The notes beneath the pieces were generated by a model, which made no database searches, was not told the DNA's origin, and saw only the letters and a program-made list of their open reading frames with translations. Shown one piece after another: positions 5,641 through 7,881 of a DNA stretch of 7,881 nt (position 1 is its first letter; the number at the start of each line of letters is the position of its first letter). The DNA is from Cyclobacteriaceae bacterium (GTDB taxonomy: Bacteria > Bacteroidota > Bacteroidia > Cytophagales > Cyclobacteriaceae): assembly GCA_025455225.1 (NCBI GenBank), contig JALOMY010000121.1, forward strand, positions 1-7,881, in the 5' to 3' direction. Both the position numbers and the translations under genes were made by a program.

Positions 5641-7323
5641 TTAATCACTTCCTTTCCAGCCCGGACCCCGAACAACACGACCCGGGCGGGCATTCGTGTG
5701 TTCTCCCTGATTCAGCACCTGTTTGCCATTAACAAAAACATGAACCATTCCAGTGCTGTATTGATGGGGTTTTTCAAATGTTGCATGGTCCTGAATTGAA
5801 GATGGATCAAAAATGGCGATGTCGGCAAAATATCCGGGTTTCAAAGTTCCTCGTTTTTGAATTTTCAGATTCGAAGCCGGCAGTGAAGTAAGTTTTCGAA
5901 TAGCTTCCTCAAGGGGAATTATTTTTTCATCACGAACATATTTACCGAGCAACCGGGCAAAATTTCCATAGGCACGCGGATGAGTATTGCTCTTAAGGAA
6001 CCAACCTTCCGTGGCCGGTGATTCCGCATCCGATCCGAAACTCATGTAAGGCAAAGTAATCTGACGTTTAACATTTTCTTCACTCATTAAAAAATAAACC
6101 GTGCCCACCCGCGTACTGTCAGCACAAACTAAATCCATGGCTGTTTCTTCGGGGCTTTTCCCAACCAGGCTGGCTACTTGCTGCAGCGTCTTGCCTGTAA
6201 ATTGCTTTAATGAGTCGTTGGAAAAATCAACCAGCAATACATTATCTGCACTTCCAGCCAGCAGCAATAGATTTTCCCAGGATTCAGAAGGTTTATGCAT
6301 TTCTTCCAATGCTTTCTTTCTCAGCTTGGGATCTTTCATTCTTCTTATCCATTCGTTGATGCCACCTTCCTGAAGCCAGGTTGGCATCGATGCATCAAGC
6401 CCAGTTGCCCCGGCCGTGTAGGTATACATGTCAGTAGTAATGTGCAAGCCTTCTTCATTGGCCTTGTTGATCAGGGAAATCACTGAATCCAATTTATTCC
6501 AGTTACGCTGTCCGCCTAGTTTAAGATGATATATTTCCGAAGGAATGCCGGCTTCACGCGCGATACGAATCGTTTCATTGATTGCTGAAAAAATATTATC
6601 GCCTTCGCTTCGCATATGCGTTATGTACATCCCTCCATATTGCGATGCCACTTTGCACAGCTCAATTAATTCTTCCGTTGATGAATAGCTTGCTGGAGCA
6701 TAAATCAAAGAGGAGCCCACCCCCATTGCGCCTTCTTCCATGGCTTGCTTAACCAGGTCTTTCATACGATTAAGTTCCTGGTCATTGGGTAGCCGGTTGT
6801 CGTACCCCAGTTCATGAACCCGCACGGAAGTTGCGCCAACAAAGGATGCTATATTGGGGGAAATTCCTCTTCGCTCAAGGAATTCCAGGTACTGACCCAA
6901 CGTGGTCCATTCTACCGAATATTCCAGGCCAGTCTTACGGATGTCTCTTTTTAACTTTTCCTTCATGGCATCGTTGAGCGGCCCCATTGAAAACCCTTCA
7001 CCCATAACTTCCAGGGTTACACCCTGGCGAATGTCCGCCTGTGAATTTCCGTCAATAATCAATGACTCGGTGGCCCAACTAAGCATGTTGATGAATCCCG
7101 GAGATACGGCAAGGCCTGTAACATCAAGTTCAGTTTTTCCTTTCGCGTTTTTCAGATCACCGATTATCGCAATAGTATCCACCTGGATTGCCACGTCAGC
7201 AACATAGGGTGCCTGGCCTGAGCCATCGTAGATGGTTCCTCCGCGAAGGATAACATCATATTCCTGCTTTTTACAGGATGACAACAGTACAAGAGCGATC
7301 AGAAGGGGAGCAAAAATTTTCAT
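5641..7323 (-). CDS. Lipoprotein amidohydrolase of the D-aminoacylase-like family with altered metal site
   Basis: A 560-residue exported protein of the amidohydrolase superfamily, closest by motif to N-acyl-D-amino-acid deacylases. The N-terminus is a lipoprotein signal with lipobox LSSC, acylated Cys at 17, so it should sit on a membrane facing the periplasm or beyond. The family pattern follows: YDVILRGGTIYDGSG (22-36), PGFINMLSW (75-83), GVTLEVMGEG (101-110), YITHMRSEGDN (233-243), IYHLKLGG (264-271), GSDAES (430-435), and the C-terminal GTLKPGYFADIAIFDP (492-507). Usual members have PGFIDxHxH; here the two His are L81 and W83. The Cys of the usual NCG motif is E109. H236, H266 and D432 are kept, which would allow one metal ion. 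The substrate is unknown; an N-acyl-D-amino acid or another amide is possible, and an inactive protein cannot be excluded. The start is ATG at 7323, 59 nt after the TPM-domain gene. I see no good promoter in that gap, so the two may be co-transcribed. Confidence 0.88.
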   Translation of the reverse strand: MKIFAPLLIALVLLSSCKKQEYDVILRGGTIYDGSGQAPYVADVAIQVDTIAIIGDLKNAKGKTELDVTGLAVSPGFINMLSWATESLIIDGNSQADIRQGVTLEVMGEGFSMGPLNDAMKEKLKRDIRKTGLEYSVEWTTLGQYLEFLERRGISPNIASFVGATSVRVHELGYDNRLPNDQELNRMKDLVKQAMEEGAMGVGSSLIYAPASYSSTEELIELCKVASQYGGMYITHMRSEGDNIFSAINETIRIAREAGIPSEIYHLKLGGQRNWNKLDSVISLINKANEEGLHITTDMYTYTAGATGLDASMPTWLQEGGINEWIRRMKDPKLRKKALEEMHKPSESWENLLLLAGSADNVLLVDFSNDSLKQFTGKTLQQVASLVGKSPEETAMDLVCADSTRVGTVYFLMSEENVKRQITLPYMSFGSDAESPATEGWFLKSNTHPRAYGNFARLLGKYVRDEKIIPLEEAIRKLTSLPASNLKIQKRGTLKPGYFADIAIFDPSSIQDHATFEKPHQYSTGMVHVFVNGKQVLNQGEHTNARPGRVVRGPGWKGSD

Positions 7324-7382
7324 AAGGTTGAATTACATGGTGAATCAATTTGAAAACGAAAAGGGTATCAATCAGGGTAAGC

Positions 7383-7881
7383 TTAATCAACTCTTAAATC
7401 ATCGCGAAGCTCATTAATATCATCCGAAGTTTTTTTGAATCCTTTATCGAATAAGATATCACCACAGGTTTTAATAGCGATTTCAAGTCCTTCAACTAGG
7501 GTTCCCGTTCTGACATGCTCATTCAAATTTCGGACAACATTATCCCAAACTTTCTGTTCCACTACTTTACTGATTCCCCGGTCGCCCATTACAATCACTT
7601 CGTTTTCGAAAAGCGAAACGAAGATCATGATGCCGGTACGATGACGAGTATTAAATACTTCCTGCTCCAGGAAAGCACTGGATGCACGCTGACGTGTAGC
7701 ATGATCCATATAGCTTTGTGAAATGAACAACCTGCGGATATCGTTTGAAACATAGGGAACCATCGATCCCAGTACCCCTAACAAAACAACAACCAGAAAA
7801 ATCAACAACAAATCATCAATGGCCAGGTCGGGTACATAGCGGTTAAAAACTACCAGCAGCAAGAAAGTACTTAATGCACAT
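7383..7881 (-). CDS. Membrane-anchored TPM-domain protein (5' end cut by window)
   Basis: The C-terminal 165 codons of a gene that runs off the right edge. The frame stays open to the last base, so the TTG at 7862 is probably not the true start. The visible part begins with the tail of one hydrophobic segment (about 1-12), then a short loop, a second membrane segment (about 24-44), and a linker with RRLFISQSYMDHATRQRAS. The second half of a TPM (DUF477, TPM_phosphatase) domain follows: AFLEQEVFNTRHRTGIMIFVS, then NEVIVMGDRGI (93-103), VWDNVV (111-116), and a DINELRDDLRV end (154-164) like the family's NELPD. This matches TPM proteins in which a two-helix membrane hairpin interrupts the domain. 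TPM domains occur in membrane or periplasmic proteins, some with reported phosphatase activity or photosystem II repair roles in plants; the bacterial role is unclear. It is followed by the amidohydrolase gene, perhaps on the same transcript. Confidence 0.8.
   Translation of the reverse strand, partial: CALSTFLLLVVFNRYVPDLAIDDLLLIFLVVVLLGVLGSMVPYVSNDIRRLFISQSYMDHATRQRASSAFLEQEVFNTRHRTGIMIFVSLFENEVIVMGDRGISKVVEQKVWDNVVRNLNEHVRTGTLVEGLEIAIKTCGDILFDKGFKKTSDDINELRDDLRVD

Noticed and set aside
6902..7207. Plus-strand frame of 101 codons opposite the amidohydrolase
   Set aside because: It is antisense to a well-supported gene and shows no protein family features; other plus-strand frames over the minus-strand genes are rejected for the same reason.
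7324..7382. Promoter in the 59-nt gap before the amidohydrolase
   Set aside because: Only poor partial matches such as TACCCTTT are present and none has a -33 partner at suitable spacing.
1..7881. Search for a mobile element, defence locus or CRISPR array
   Set aside because: No transposase, integrase, nuclease, helicase, repeat array or tRNA-like attachment site was seen; nearly all coding space is explained by housekeeping or conserved families.

Overview
The window looks like ordinary chromosomal sequence from a Bacteroidota bacterium, most likely of the Cytophagales type. The signs are a Bacteroidota-style promoter (ATTG-N19-TATCTTTG) in front of glyA, a TatC with an enlarged first periplasmic loop, an RbfA / LolC-like permease gene pair, a GT-C-like membrane protein of a kind I associate with Cytophagales, and the absence of Shine-Dalgarno sequences at most starts. 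The genus cannot be read from the sequence. I see no rRNA, tRNA, CRISPR array, insertion sequence, integrase or phage gene, and no gene-free stretch over 300 bases.

Layout from left to right. Positions 1-1008 (minus) hold the first 336 codons of an FtsX-like lipoprotein-releasing ABC permease (LolC/E family); its 3' end is cut by the window. It lies 38 nt downstream of rbfA (1047-1412, minus), a 30S ribosome maturation factor, and the two probably share a transcript. Divergent from rbfA is a 465-residue multi-pass membrane protein (1528-2925, plus), probably GT-C-fold-like, starting at TTG. It converges on rpiB and their coding ends overlap by 14 bp.

The centre is a tightly packed minus-strand operon, glyA (5456-4185), tatC (4181-3348) and rpiB (3346-2912), with gaps of only 3 and 1 nt. 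A well-formed Bacteroidota promoter sits just before glyA. It also fixes the glyA start at 5456, because the longer reading frame from 5507 would begin upstream of the predicted transcription start. The operon combines one-carbon metabolism (SHMT), the Tat translocase core and pentose-phosphate isomerisation (RpiB), which share no obvious pathway.

The right end holds a lipoprotein amidohydrolase related to D-aminoacylases (5641-7323, minus) in which the usual metal-binding HxH is replaced by LxW and the metal-binding Cys by Glu. Upstream of it is the C-terminal part of a membrane-anchored TPM-domain protein (7383-7881, minus), cut by the window edge.

Nothing here amounts to a clearly new multi-gene system. 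The points most worth a second look are the altered metal site of the amidohydrolase, the orphan GT-C-like membrane protein, the glyA promoter and start correction, and the glyA-tatC-rpiB operon.
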